Made by a program: the position numbers and the translations under genes. Of a stretch of DNA of 64,000 bases, positions 20,382 through 29,792 are shown piece by piece (within the stretch, counting starts at the first letter, position 1; the number at the start of each line of letters is the position of its first letter). The stretch lies in contig NZ_CP092587.1 of NCBI RefSeq assembly GCF_023920225.1, forward strand, positions 496,001 to 560,000. Reading direction: 5' to 3'. The notes under the pieces are model-generated. The model searched no databases. It was not told the DNA's origin and saw nothing but the letters and a program-made list of their open reading frames with translations. The DNA comes from Vibrio gazogenes (GTDB taxonomy: Bacteria > Pseudomonadota > Gammaproteobacteria > Enterobacterales > Vibrionaceae).

Positions 20382-20406
20382 AATTCTCTATATAGTTGGT
20401 GAGCAG

Positions 20407-20454
20407 CCTAGTACGTTAATAACCTAGTACGTTAGTAACCTAGTTCGTTAGTCA
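20407..20454. repeat. Three tandem 16-bp repeats between zapD and yacG
   Basis: Three consecutive copies of a unit close to CCTAGTACGTTAGTAA (20407-20422, 20423-20438, 20439-20454), with a few mismatches in the outer copies. They fill most of the 84-base gap upstream of yacG. Confidence 0.8.
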
Positions 20455-20465
20455 CACATCGTTGG

Positions 20466-21206
20466 TTAGCAACAGACTGCCAGTTCAAACGGAATATCAC
20501 AGGTGCTGGCTTGATTCGTTTCAAATTCAATAAATTTTATCGCAAAACGATTTTTGTGTCCTGAAATCATGGGATAAACCCCATATTCCAGAGGAATCAT
20601 CAGGCGGAGAATATTGGCATCCTCAGCATCGCTCTGATAAAAGCCTGATTTTGCGGTATAAGCTCGGTACTGACCGGTTTCCCGGGCGAGTTTCAGCCAT
20701 AGACTTAATGCGGATGAGAGTGGTTTCAGGGTTTGGAGCCAAGTTGAAGCATCCTGCTGCTTCTGTTCCGTCGGTGTATGGAGCCAGTAATGCAGGGCTG
20801 GCAGATCAAAACAACATGAACCTCCGGGAAGATTGAAGCGCTGACGGACAGAAAGCAGAAAGCGATCTTCTTTGAGTGACACCCCAAAGCGTTCTGAATT
20901 CATCAAATTTGAATGAACTTCATCAACTTCTCTCAGTAACGCCAGTAATGTATTTTGATCGACGCCGTCAACATTCAACCAATTTCGGTACATGATACGC
21001 TGTTTTTCGATATCTTTTGCCAGTTCACTGCGAAGCTGAATTTGTTCAAAAATATCAAGCAGGTCAAATAATGCCCGGAAAAAAAGCTGATATTGGTCAC
21101 CATCATCAAATTGAGATGCACGATGAAGTTGGGCCAGCAGGGCTTCGACTCTCAGATAAATTCGAGTCTTTTCATTCAGGGGATGTTCGAATTGATGGAT
21201 CGTCAT
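20466..21206 (-). CDS. zapD: Cell division protein ZapD
   Basis: FtsZ-associated protein that bundles FtsZ filaments at the Z-ring (formerly YacF). Typical length of 246 aa; it begins with the family-like [20 protein letters not shown] and has a helical N-terminal domain followed by a beta-rich domain. It lies between coaE and yacG, as in E. coli. The stop is followed by the tandem-repeat spacer before yacG. Confidence 0.95.
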   Translation of the reverse strand: MTIHQFEHPLNEKTRIYLRVEALLAQLHRASQFDDGDQYQLFFRALFDLLDIFEQIQLRSELAKDIEKQRIMYRNWLNVDGVDQNTLLALLREVDEVHSNLMNSERFGVSLKEDRFLLSVRQRFNLPGGSCCFDLPALHYWLHTPTEQKQQDASTWLQTLKPLSSALSLWLKLARETGQYRAYTAKSGFYQSDAEDANILRLMIPLEYGVYPMISGHKNRFAIKFIEFETNQASTCDIPFELAVCC

Positions 21207-21238
21207 TTCGCTAGCCTTTATTTATATCCGTATTATTT

Positions 21239-21847
21239 TCACAAATTTCTGCCGCTCATGGCTAGGTACTTTTGGTGCAATTCTGTGATTTGAGGCAGAA
21301 GTTGATGGTTTTCTGCACTATTGTTAATCACATCATCGGCCACTGCAAGGCGTTCAGCTCTTGTTGCTTGGGCAGAAAGTATATTCTGAGCGTGCGGATA
21401 ACTGATTCCGTCACGGCGCATTGTGCGCTGGATTTGTATCGTTTCATCCACATCGACGACTAAAATTCGGTCAGCCATCGACTGGAGCTGATTTTCGACT
21501 AAGAGTGGGATCACTAACAATGCGTAGGGAGAAGTGGTATGAGTCAGTGCACACTTCATCTTTTGTCTGATCATCGGATGAAGGCGTTGATCCAGCCATG
21601 ATTTTTCATGGGCATCGGCAAAAATAATTTCTCTGAGCCGCGAGCGATTTAATGTGCCGTCATGGTTGAGTATGGTTTGGCCGAAATGTTCTGCAATGGC
21701 AGCCAGCCCCGGGGTTCCGATGGCAACCACTTCTCTGGCAATGACATCCGCATCGACGACATCAATCGCAAAGTGTTGATGAAAGAGATCGGCCACCGTT
21801 GTTTTGCCGCTCGATATTCCTCCGGTTAACCCGACGACGAATGTCAT
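21239..21847 (-). CDS. coaE: Dephospho-CoA kinase
   Basis: Last step of coenzyme A synthesis: phosphorylates the 3'-hydroxyl of dephospho-CoA. The N-terminal P-loop is GLTGGISSGKTTV, with Ser in place of the more common Gly after GGI. DADVIAREVV follows, and the lid region contains RTMRRDG. 202 aa, normal. It starts one base after the pilD stop, a coupled arrangement typical of pilBCD-coaE clusters. Confidence 0.95.
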   Translation of the reverse strand: MTFVVGLTGGISSGKTTVADLFHQHFAIDVVDADVIAREVVAIGTPGLAAIAEHFGQTILNHDGTLNRSRLREIIFADAHEKSWLDQRLHPMIRQKMKCALTHTTSPYALLVIPLLVENQLQSMADRILVVDVDETIQIQRTMRRDGISYPHAQNILSAQATRAERLAVADDVINNSAENHQLLPQITELHQKYLAMSGRNL

Positions 21848-21848
21848 A

Positions 21849-22721
21849 TTACGCTCCTAACACGATTGATGTATACCAGCTCATCATGGGGTCGCCCCAG
21901 AGGAGACAAATCCATCCGGCAATTGCCAGAGAAGGGCCGAATGGAAAGGTCTGATTACCTTGTTTTCTTATCAACAGTAGTGTGACACCTAAAATGATGC
22001 CAATCACTGAGGACAATAAAATCACCATTGGTAACGTCTGCCAGCCGATCCATGCCCCTAAGGCTGCAAGATATTTAAAGTCACCGTATCCCATGCCTTC
22101 TTTTTTGGTCAGGAGTTTAAACATCCAGTAAATCGACCAGAGAGATAAATAGCCGGCAACCGCGCCTATCACCGCATCGGATAAAGGTAGAGGATTGATG
22201 TGTGTCAGTGATAGTAATAGCCCAAGCCAGATCAACGGGAGCGTTAAATTATCAGGGAGTAACATCTGATTGAGATCGATACATGCTGCGGCAATGCTGA
22301 TGTAAGTAAAGACAAACAATGCCAGCGTGTAATAAGTCATACCGCCATGAATCGCGATGATGCCGCTTGCCAGCGCCGTCAAGAATTCTACCAGCGGATA
22401 TTGTATCGATATACGCTCACCACAATCTGCACATTTGCCACCGAGTAATAACCAGCCAAACAGTGGAATATTATGCCAAATCCGGATTCGGTGATGGCAG
22501 TGCGGACAGAATGATGCCGGGAGACTGAGGGAAATCCGTTCCTTCTTCGTTGGTGAAGGAATATCGTACTCGGGGAAAGCTTCGGCAAATTCTTGCTTCC
22601 AGTTTGTGACCATCATTCGTGGTAAACGATAGATGACGACATTGAGAAAACTGCCGATGATAAGGCCGAAGAGGCTCGCAAAAACTGGAAATAACCAAGG
22701 ATAAATCAAAAATGCATCCAT
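21849..22721 (-). CDS. pilD: Type IV prepilin peptidase/N-methyltransferase
   Basis: Inner-membrane aspartic protease that cleaves type IV prepilins and type II secretion pseudopilins after the Gly of the leader and methylates the new N terminus. 290 aa with about eight membrane segments. The cytoplasmic N-terminal loop has the two zinc CxxC pairs (CPHCHHR and CADCGER). The catalytic aspartates are in AACIDLNQMLLPD and GMGYGDFK. It serves pilA here and probably the eps pseudopilins elsewhere. It is separated from pilC by about 100 bases holding a hairpin. Confidence 0.96.
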   Translation of the reverse strand: MDAFLIYPWLFPVFASLFGLIIGSFLNVVIYRLPRMMVTNWKQEFAEAFPEYDIPSPTKKERISLSLPASFCPHCHHRIRIWHNIPLFGWLLLGGKCADCGERISIQYPLVEFLTALASGIIAIHGGMTYYTLALFVFTYISIAAACIDLNQMLLPDNLTLPLIWLGLLLSLTHINPLPLSDAVIGAVAGYLSLWSIYWMFKLLTKKEGMGYGDFKYLAALGAWIGWQTLPMVILLSSVIGIILGVTLLLIRKQGNQTFPFGPSLAIAGWICLLWGDPMMSWYTSIVLGA

Positions 22722-22749
22722 TCAACTGTGCTCAATGTTATTCGATAAT

Positions 22750-22770
22750 CCACCTCGTTTAACGAGGTGG
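22750..22770 (-). terminator. Hairpin between pilC and pilD
   Basis: Perfect 8-bp stem CCACCTCG / CGAGGTGG with a 5-base loop in the pilC-pilD gap. No clear T-run follows on the minus strand, so it may be an attenuator or an mRNA-stability element rather than a full terminator. Confidence 0.4.
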
Positions 22771-22827
22771 TTTCAATTCAGACCAATGGCTCAGAGTCTA
22801 TCTGAGTGGACAATCGCGGGCATTATA

Positions 22828-24054
22828 CTATCCCATCACCTGCATTAAGTTAAAGACAGGTAAATACATTGCGATGACTAACCCGCCGATCAAGCCGCCA
22901 AGCAACACAATCAATAAGGGTTCAATCATTTCTCCGAGCTGTTCAATCGACTGATCGATGTCTTGTTCGTATTGTTGGGCTACTTTCGTCAGCACTTGAC
23001 CTAATGTACCGGATTCTTCTCCGATGAATACCATTTGTGTGACAAATTCAGGAAAATGGTGACTGTTCTGCATCGCCACATATAAGCTACTTCCGGCAGA
23101 TACTTGTGTCAAAACTGTGTCTAGTGCCGCTCGATACCGTAGCGACCCTGCAATATTTTGTGCGCTTTTCAGGCTATCCAGTAAAGGAATGCCGCAATCA
23201 TAGCAGGTTGCCAGAGTGCGGCAACAACGAATCATGATTGCTTTTGTTCTCAAAGGTCCGAACAGCGGTAGCTTGAGTTGGAGTGCTTCAACCATCGTTT
23301 GGAGTATCGTGAGGCGATGCCAGAAGCACCTCAACAGGCAGATCACACCAATTATCAAGGTGATAGTCCACTTCCCCCAAAATCGTAGCATGTCCGATAC
23401 GATCAGAACCTGACGAGTCAACCAAGGTAACTCAGCGTGCATATGGGCAAACATCTGAGCAAATTCAGGGATGACTTTAGTTAACATCAGGGTGGTGAGT
23501 AGCAGTGCGCTCGCCAGCACAATCGACGGATAGGTTGCCGCTTTGATCATTTTTGCGCGGAGCTGTGCGTGCTTTTCTCGATAGTCGGCAATTTGAGCCA
23601 GCGTTTCCGCGATTCTTCCGGTCATTTCTCCGGCATGGAGCATGTCACCATACAGACCACGAAAAGCGGATGAACTTTGTTGGAGTGCATCTGTGACTGA
23701 TGCACCGTTCATCAGCGCATCGTGTGCTTGTAATACAATCAGTTTTCCGCCAAAACGCGAGAATTGTGTGACCATCAAAAGAAGCGCTTGAACAATGGGA
23801 AGCCCTGCGTTCAGCATGATTGCCAGTTGTCGTACAAGGTCTGTGATATCTTTCACGCGAGCACGATTGAGCCACCGGGTGAGTGGATTGGGTGGTGCTG
23901 GGCGAATGATATGGATAGCCGTCAACGTTGGTTGCAGCTGGCGGAGTGCCTCTTCCTGAGAGAAGGCCCACAGATGTCCGGTTTTTCGCTGCTGATTGAG
24001 ATGAATTCCTTGCCAGTAATAACGATGAAGTTCAGGCGTCGGGGACGGCATCAT
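22828..24054 (-). CDS. pilC: Type IV pilus inner-membrane platform protein PilC
   Basis: Polytopic assembly-platform protein that couples the PilB ATPase to pilin extraction. 408 aa with two T2SSF domains, each carrying the pattern LAIMLNAGLPIVQAL / LATCYDCGIPLLDSL, and three membrane segments; the last is near the C terminus (EPLLIVLLGGLIGGLVIAMY). The ATG at 24054 has AGGAG three bases upstream and gives the normal length. An in-frame start 48 codons earlier lies inside pilB and encodes low-complexity residues. Overlaps the end of pilB by 23 bases. Confidence 0.94.
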   Translation of the reverse strand: MMPSPTPELHRYYWQGIHLNQQRKTGHLWAFSQEEALRQLQPTLTAIHIIRPAPPNPLTRWLNRARVKDITDLVRQLAIMLNAGLPIVQALLLMVTQFSRFGGKLIVLQAHDALMNGASVTDALQQSSSAFRGLYGDMLHAGEMTGRIAETLAQIADYREKHAQLRAKMIKAATYPSIVLASALLLTTLMLTKVIPEFAQMFAHMHAELPWLTRQVLIVSDMLRFWGKWTITLIIGVICLLRCFWHRLTILQTMVEALQLKLPLFGPLRTKAIMIRCCRTLATCYDCGIPLLDSLKSAQNIAGSLRYRAALDTVLTQVSAGSSLYVAMQNSHHFPEFVTQMVFIGEESGTLGQVLTKVAQQYEQDIDQSIEQLGEMIEPLLIVLLGGLIGGLVIAMYLPVFNLMQVMG

Positions 24055-25855
24055 GGTCTCCTTTGTCTGTGGTGTATTGAGATTTTGTGGCATGTTGAGA
24101 TGGGGTCGGCTGATGTGGTGCTGATGAGGATGGCGTCGCTGAACAGGCTTTGGTGGTCTCGGCCGGCGGTGTTCCCAGTACTCGGACAATTTCTTCATAA
24201 GCGGTCACGCCTTGGCGGACTTTCTCTAGTCCTTCATGCCACAGACCTGATATGGTGCCGTTTCCCGAAGATGGCATGTGTTTTTCCACAGGATGGGACG
24301 CTTTATCTGAGAAGGCAGTATCTGAGAAGGAAGTGAGCTGGGTGGGCTGGTACATGTCATAAATGCTGAAGCGGCCCTGATAGCCGGCAATACAGGCGTG
24401 ACAGCCTTGCGCTGATGGCTGATAAATCTGTCCGTTATTTAAAATGGGCCAGCGTTGGCACAACTCAGGAGCCAGCTGTACGGCGACTTTGCAGCGTGGG
24501 CAAAGCTTGCGGAGTAGTCGTTGAGCCACCACCAGACGAATGGTCGGCAGGATATGATAGGTTTCCAGTCCCATGTAGAGGAGTCTGGTCAGGGCTTCAT
24601 GTGCTGAGTTGGTATGCAGCGTTGAAAACACCAGATGTCCCGTTTGCGCTGCCCGAAAAGCGATTTCTGCGGTTTCCGGATCACGGATTTCACCAATCAT
24701 CAGTGTGTCGGGATCCTGCCGGAGTAGCGCCCTGAGGATATGACTGAATGACATCCCGATTTTTTCGTTGACTTGAATTTGATTGACGCCGGAGAGTGCG
24801 ATTTCTATCGGATCTTCTACGGTTGAAATATTGCGTGATTCGTCGTTGAGCCAAGTCAGTGCGGAATAGAGGGTCACTGTTTTGCCACTGCCGGTCGGGC
24901 CGGTAATCAGAATCATGCCCTGAGGATGTTGAATCGCTTGTAGAAACATCTCATGTTGAACCGCAGAAAATCCCAGTTGATCAGGGTGTAGCGCCATTTG
25001 ATGGCTATTGAGGAGCCGAATAACAATCTTTTCCCCCCATTGGGTCGGTAGGGTTGAGATCCTGAGATCGACATCGATTGTCAATGAAGCACCGAGTTTG
25101 ATTCGTCCGTCTTGCGGTAAACGGCGTTCCGCAATGTTTAAATTGGCTAATACTTTGAGCCGAGATGCGAGTCTGCGACTGACTTTATTCGATGGTGTAT
25201 GCGTCGTTAGCAGTAATCCATTGATTCTCATGCGAATCCGATAAGTGTTCTCATAAGGTTCGAAATGAATGTCTGAAGCGTGTCTTTGATGGGCTTCCTG
25301 AATGAGTTGTAGGATAAACTGTGTGACAGGGGCATCGTTGGGCTGAATATCCGTGGTCTGGTAATCATCATTCGCTTCCTGAATTACGTATTCATCCAAC
25401 CGATTTTGAGCGGGAAGACTATGGCCGCCTTTGTCGCTGGATTCGTAGTGTGCGATCGCTTCTTGTAATTGTTCTGCATCAGCAATCACCACATCAATAT
25501 TGAGTCCGGTAGCAAACTGAAAATCTTCGCGAAGATGGGGGATGGTTGGATCTCCGACAGCCAGTGTCAGCCATTCTTGCTGGATTGATAGTGGCAGGGC
25601 TAAGTAAAGTTGCATCAGATCACTGACCTCTAATTGCTGACAGGTTTCTGCATAAGCGTAAGTGTGAATGTCGATCTGACGCAGTTTGAGATGTCGGGCA
25701 ATGAAATCCGCTATTTGTTTTGCGGTCATCAGTTGAGAATCTAACAGGACTCTCAATGGCGCGGTTGCATGATGTCCGCATTGTTCCGTCATCATGGTGA
25801 ATTGTTCTTGCGTCAGGTGGCGTTCTGAATGGAGAAGCCGAAGTAATATACTCAT
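24032..25855 (-). CDS. pilB: Type IV pilus assembly ATPase PilB
   Basis: Hexameric secretion ATPase powering pilus extension. The N-terminal MshEN-type domain is followed by Walker A GPTGSGKT, an Asp box, Walker B LMIGEIRDPETAEIAFRAAQ and His box TGHLVFSTLHTNSA. The zinc tetracysteine motif is CPRC ... CHAC. 607 aa from the ATG at 25855 (GAGG 8 bases upstream), which is longer than the usual 560-570. An extra Ser/Thr segment follows GRFSIYDMYQPTQ, and a 45-residue Ser/Pro/His/Lys-rich tail follows EEIVRVLG. That tail covers the pilC start region. Confidence 0.95.
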   Translation of the reverse strand: MSILLRLLHSERHLTQEQFTMMTEQCGHHATAPLRVLLDSQLMTAKQIADFIARHLKLRQIDIHTYAYAETCQQLEVSDLMQLYLALPLSIQQEWLTLAVGDPTIPHLREDFQFATGLNIDVVIADAEQLQEAIAHYESSDKGGHSLPAQNRLDEYVIQEANDDYQTTDIQPNDAPVTQFILQLIQEAHQRHASDIHFEPYENTYRIRMRINGLLLTTHTPSNKVSRRLASRLKVLANLNIAERRLPQDGRIKLGASLTIDVDLRISTLPTQWGEKIVIRLLNSHQMALHPDQLGFSAVQHEMFLQAIQHPQGMILITGPTGSGKTVTLYSALTWLNDESRNISTVEDPIEIALSGVNQIQVNEKIGMSFSHILRALLRQDPDTLMIGEIRDPETAEIAFRAAQTGHLVFSTLHTNSAHEALTRLLYMGLETYHILPTIRLVVAQRLLRKLCPRCKVAVQLAPELCQRWPILNNGQIYQPSAQGCHACIAGYQGRFSIYDMYQPTQLTSFSDTAFSDKASHPVEKHMPSSGNGTISGLWHEGLEKVRQGVTAYEEIVRVLGTPPAETTKACSATPSSSAPHQPTPSQHATKSQYTTDKGDHDAVPDA

Positions 25856-25902
25856 GGTTTGAGCCTCTGATCGTTCTGGTTCATGGTTATCAGTCTGGGC
25901 TA

Positions 25903-26080
25903 TATACCCAAATGACCTCAAGATGCAGTTTCAGTGAACTCGCCCTTCGGGAGTGCTTCAATCGGCGCCTTTCTGCGTCAAATGCCATTGAAATGGGAAG
26001 GCCATTCCTGCCGACATTTTCCTTGAATGACGCCGATTGAAGACACTCTGAATCCTGCATCTTGAGGTTACTTGGGTATA
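25903..26080. repeat. Palindromic intergenic repeat, copy A (about 178 bp)
   Basis: Near-perfect inverted repeat between pilA and pilB. The left end reads TATACCCAAATGACCTCAAG then ATGCAG; the right end is its complement with two differences. Inside is a second nested inverted pair, CTTCAATCGGCG (from about 25957) and CGCCGATTGAAG (from about 26030). The left arm (tips through AGTTCACTGAA-type core and CCCTTCGGGAG) recurs at 31451-31591. No coding content; MITE-like or REP-like. Confidence 0.85.
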
Positions 26081-26115
26081 TCTGGCATATCGAGGGGGGC
26101 TAACATGATGGTGCT

Positions 26116-26556
26116 TTACATGATGGAGCCTTGCTGACACCCTTTGATGTGTTCTGCCGCATCCTGAATACATTGCCATCCCGTGGTTGCGCTTTTTTGC
26201 CATTGCACCTTTTTCCCGGAAACCGATGTCGTGGCATTAAATTCGAACAACAGCACACCTTGCTCCGCGACCTCGGGATCCGGAAGTAGCGATAGTGTTC
26301 CCAAAGCGCTCATCGTGGCACTTGCGCCAATCTCGCTCAGCCCTGTTGCGGACGGAAATTTGCCGTTTTCCTGTATGAATAAATCGATATTGGTTGTCAG
26401 TGCACTGGTGGTACTGACACCTGCGGTGACTTCTGATTTCTGGATGTAGTTGTGGTAAGCCGGGACTGCAATGGAAGACAGAATGCCGATAATGGTGACG
26501 ACAATCATTAATTCAACCAAGGTAAACCCAAGTTGTCGGCTGGTTGTTGAGGGCAT
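26116..26556 (-). CDS. pilA: Type IV major pilin PilA
   Basis: Prepilin with a short leader (MPSTTSRQLG) cleaved by PilD before FTLVELMIVVTIIGILSSIA, giving the classic class-a N-terminal helix with Glu at +5. 146 aa. A C-terminal disulfide loop is likely from WQCIQDAAEHIKGC. This is the chitin-regulated/DNA-uptake pilus locus of vibrios (pilABCD), expected to act in surface attachment and natural transformation. pilB lies downstream beyond a palindromic repeat. Confidence 0.95.
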   Translation of the reverse strand: MPSTTSRQLGFTLVELMIVVTIIGILSSIAVPAYHNYIQKSEVTAGVSTTSALTTNIDLFIQENGKFPSATGLSEIGASATMSALGTLSLLPDPEVAEQGVLLFEFNATTSVSGKKVQWQKSATTGWQCIQDAAEHIKGCQQGSIM

Positions 26557-26738
26557 AAAAGATCTCCGTTGTTAGTGAACGGAGCACAGCATAATTCGGT
26601 CGCGGGTTATTGAAACGGGGGCTATTTGTGAATGCGGGAGAGCGCTAGAGCGCTCATTCCTGACTGACATATAAGTCTCAGAATATTTCGACAGAGTCCG
26701 CATTTTTTGTGCAAATATTTCGTGAGAACCTGTTTGTC

Positions 26739-27353
26739 TTAGTCTCTGGACCACTCATATTCGCAGGCATCGAAGTGTTTCTTCGTACAGAAATAGTGCT
26801 TATTTTTCTGAATGAACTGATCTTTTTTCAGAAATGCCAATGCCCAGTTGCGGGGTTGAAAGGTGATGGATTGCTGATTGAAGGTGATGGATAACGGCCG
26901 AGGTGTCGTCATGACCAGACGAAAAGAGAGTTCACGGCCATTTTCATCGCAGATGAGCGGGTATTGCTGTGACCCTTTGTCACGATTGACAGTGACCGTG
27001 TACGTTTGATCTGGCGTGCATGAGTGGTTGAAGATCGTGAACAGATCAAAGCGGTTGTCCAGTGTCAGAGAGGTAAAGAGAACGGCTTGCTGAAAAGGAT
27101 AAACACGGCGAAACAGTAACTGGTGGGTATCCGTGGTTCGCGTGACCTGTACACCGCCGATATCGTACCATTCCCAGTCCATTTCTTTATTCTGAAATGT
27201 CAGCAGATAATGGGATGTCAGCCAAAGACCAATCGAGATCACCAGCAGAAACAGCAGGACAATTTTCGTGCTCGTCGCACTCAGCAGGGATTTTACATTG
27301 ATCATATTGGTTGTGATTTTATCCTGTATTTGTTCACCGTGAACATTTTGCAT
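26739..27353 (-). CDS. Hypothetical single-pass membrane protein
   Basis: I do not recognise this protein. It is 204 aa from the first ATG; an internal ATG at 27305 (MINVKSLLSATS) is an alternative start and leaves the membrane helix nearer the N terminus. One hydrophobic segment (IVLLFLLVISIGLWLTSHYL) is followed by a mostly beta-like, probably periplasmic domain with four cysteines (HSCTPD, LICDE, YFCTKK, DACEYE). These could form two disulfides. It sits between nadC and pilA, neighbours in other vibrios as I know them, and has no strong ribosome site. Function unknown. Confidence 0.65.
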   Translation of the reverse strand: MQNVHGEQIQDKITTNMINVKSLLSATSTKIVLLFLLVISIGLWLTSHYLLTFQNKEMDWEWYDIGGVQVTRTTDTHQLLFRRVYPFQQAVLFTSLTLDNRFDLFTIFNHSCTPDQTYTVTVNRDKGSQQYPLICDENGRELSFRLVMTTPRPLSITFNQQSITFQPRNWALAFLKKDQFIQKNKHYFCTKKHFDACEYEWSRD

Positions 27354-27456
27354 TCTGAATGAATAGACACAATCCGTGTGTCAGTGTTCAGAATTTTTTA
27401 TCTTTTCCTGCACGCTTGATGTGTTTGAGGTTAAGTCTACTGAGTACCGTCTCTTA

Positions 27457-28377
<921 letters not shown>

Positions 28378-28494
28378 TTAGTGGTATAGATGCGGCATCA
28401 TACGATGACCGGATGTGAAATTCAGCCATTGTGTTCGAATTTTCCGGTGATTTGCGTAAAATTCCGAGACAAAAGCAGTGAGAGGATGACAGGA

Positions 28495-29061
28495 ATGATC
28501 GATCCGAATGGATGGTACGACAAAGCCCAACAGGTGATTTCTCCGTTTTATGACCAACGGGAAAGCCCTGAGGATATATCCTTGCTGGTGATCCATAACA
28601 TCACACTACCGCCGGGACAATTCGGCGGGCCCTACATCGAGCAGCTTTTTCAGGGCAAACTACAGGCGGATCAGCATCCTTTTTTTCAAGTTGTTGCTGA
28701 TTTTCGGGTTTCTGCGCATTGCCTGATTCGACGTGACGGCCATGTGATTCAGTTTGTTTCTTTTCTGGATCGGGCATGGCACGCAGGTGCATCTTCGTTT
28801 GCCGGACGGGCACGTTGCAATGACTATTCGATTGGTATTGAGTTGGAAGGCACCGAATTTACCGCTTATACCGATGCGCAGTACCAGTCTCTGGCAACGT
28901 TGACCCAAGCAATCCTAGCGCGCTACCCGCAGATCTCTCGGCAACGTATTACCGGTCATCAGTACATTGCACCGCTACGCAAAACAGATCCGGGGTTAAC
29001 CTTTGATTGGCGTCGCTATCGACACATGCTGAAAAATAATGTCAGTGATATGCTGAGATGA
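28495..29061 (+). CDS. ampD: 1,6-anhydro-N-acetylmuramyl-L-alanine amidase AmpD
   Basis: Cytoplasmic zinc amidase that removes stem peptides from anhydromuropeptides during cell-wall recycling, so lowering AmpC inducer levels. N-terminal LLVIHNITLPPGQFGGPYI, zinc histidines in VIHN and DRAWHAGAS, and the C-terminal GHQYIAPLRKTDPG with the third ligand Asp. The start at 28495 (MIDPNGWYDKA) gives 188 aa, like E. coli, with GAGAGG nine bases upstream; a longer in-frame start has no support. Confidence 0.94.
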   Translation: MIDPNGWYDKAQQVISPFYDQRESPEDISLLVIHNITLPPGQFGGPYIEQLFQGKLQADQHPFFQVVADFRVSAHCLIRRDGHVIQFVSFLDRAWHAGASSFAGRARCNDYSIGIELEGTEFTAYTDAQYQSLATLTQAILARYPQISRQRITGHQYIAPLRKTDPGLTFDWRRYRHMLKNNVSDMLR

Positions 29062-29073
29062 AGATGATACGCC

Positions 29074-29592
29074 CTAGAGCGCATCATGATATTCAACAAG
29101 TATTTGTTCACACCAGTTTGCGATGCGCTCGTCGCTCAGTTCGTATTGAGAGTCTTCATCCAGTGCAAGACCGACAAAATAGCGACCATCTTCGGTCAGA
29201 GCTTTTGATGTATCGAAGTTGTAGCCTTCGTTCGGCCAATATCCGATAAAATGGACGCCACATTGTTGCAGTTCATCATGAAGCAACCCCATGGCATCGA
29301 GATACCATTCACCATAGCCTTCTTGATCCCCCAGTCCGTAGAGCGCAACATACTTTCCGGCTAGATTCGGCTGTTGAATGTGATCCCAGATTGCTTGCCA
29401 ATCTTCCTGAATTTCGCCGAAATCCCAAGTCGAGATCCCGAGGATCAGCAGATCATAGTCTTGCATTCGCGTTAAAGGGACATCTTTCACGTTGTGTACA
29501 TCGACGATATCTTCACCGATCATCGCGCGAATTTTTTCGGCTGCCATTTCGGTGTAACAGGTGGTGGAACCGTAGAAAAGACCAATCTTCAT
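29074..29592 (-). CDS. fldB: Flavodoxin FldB
   Basis: Long-chain flavodoxin binding FMN; one-electron carrier. Phosphate loop GSTTCYTE at residues 8-15, aromatic FMN stackers in the [12 protein letters not shown] and [18 protein letters not shown] loops, and 172 aa. The FldB-type N terminus [20 protein letters not shown] and its position next to xerD match E. coli fldB-xerD-dsbC-recJ, though here fldB faces away from xerD. Confidence 0.93.
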   Translation of the reverse strand: MKIGLFYGSTTCYTEMAAEKIRAMIGEDIVDVHNVKDVPLTRMQDYDLLILGISTWDFGEIQEDWQAIWDHIQQPNLAGKYVALYGLGDQEGYGEWYLDAMGLLHDELQQCGVHFIGYWPNEGYNFDTSKALTEDGRYFVGLALDEDSQYELSDERIANWCEQILVEYHDAL

Positions 29593-29792
29593 AACAATTA
29601 TTCCAGCAAATCAATTATTCCAGCAAATCAATGTATGCCAACGTGCTCAAGGTTGTCGGATTCTAACGCTATCCCCCGACGAGCTCAAGATGAGTGACTC
29701 GCGATAAAATTGATCGGTTTTTAGTGATGTTTCTTCTGTCGGAAGATGATTCTATGGTATTAAGGGCAGGTGAAATGAAAGTGAGGTTGATA

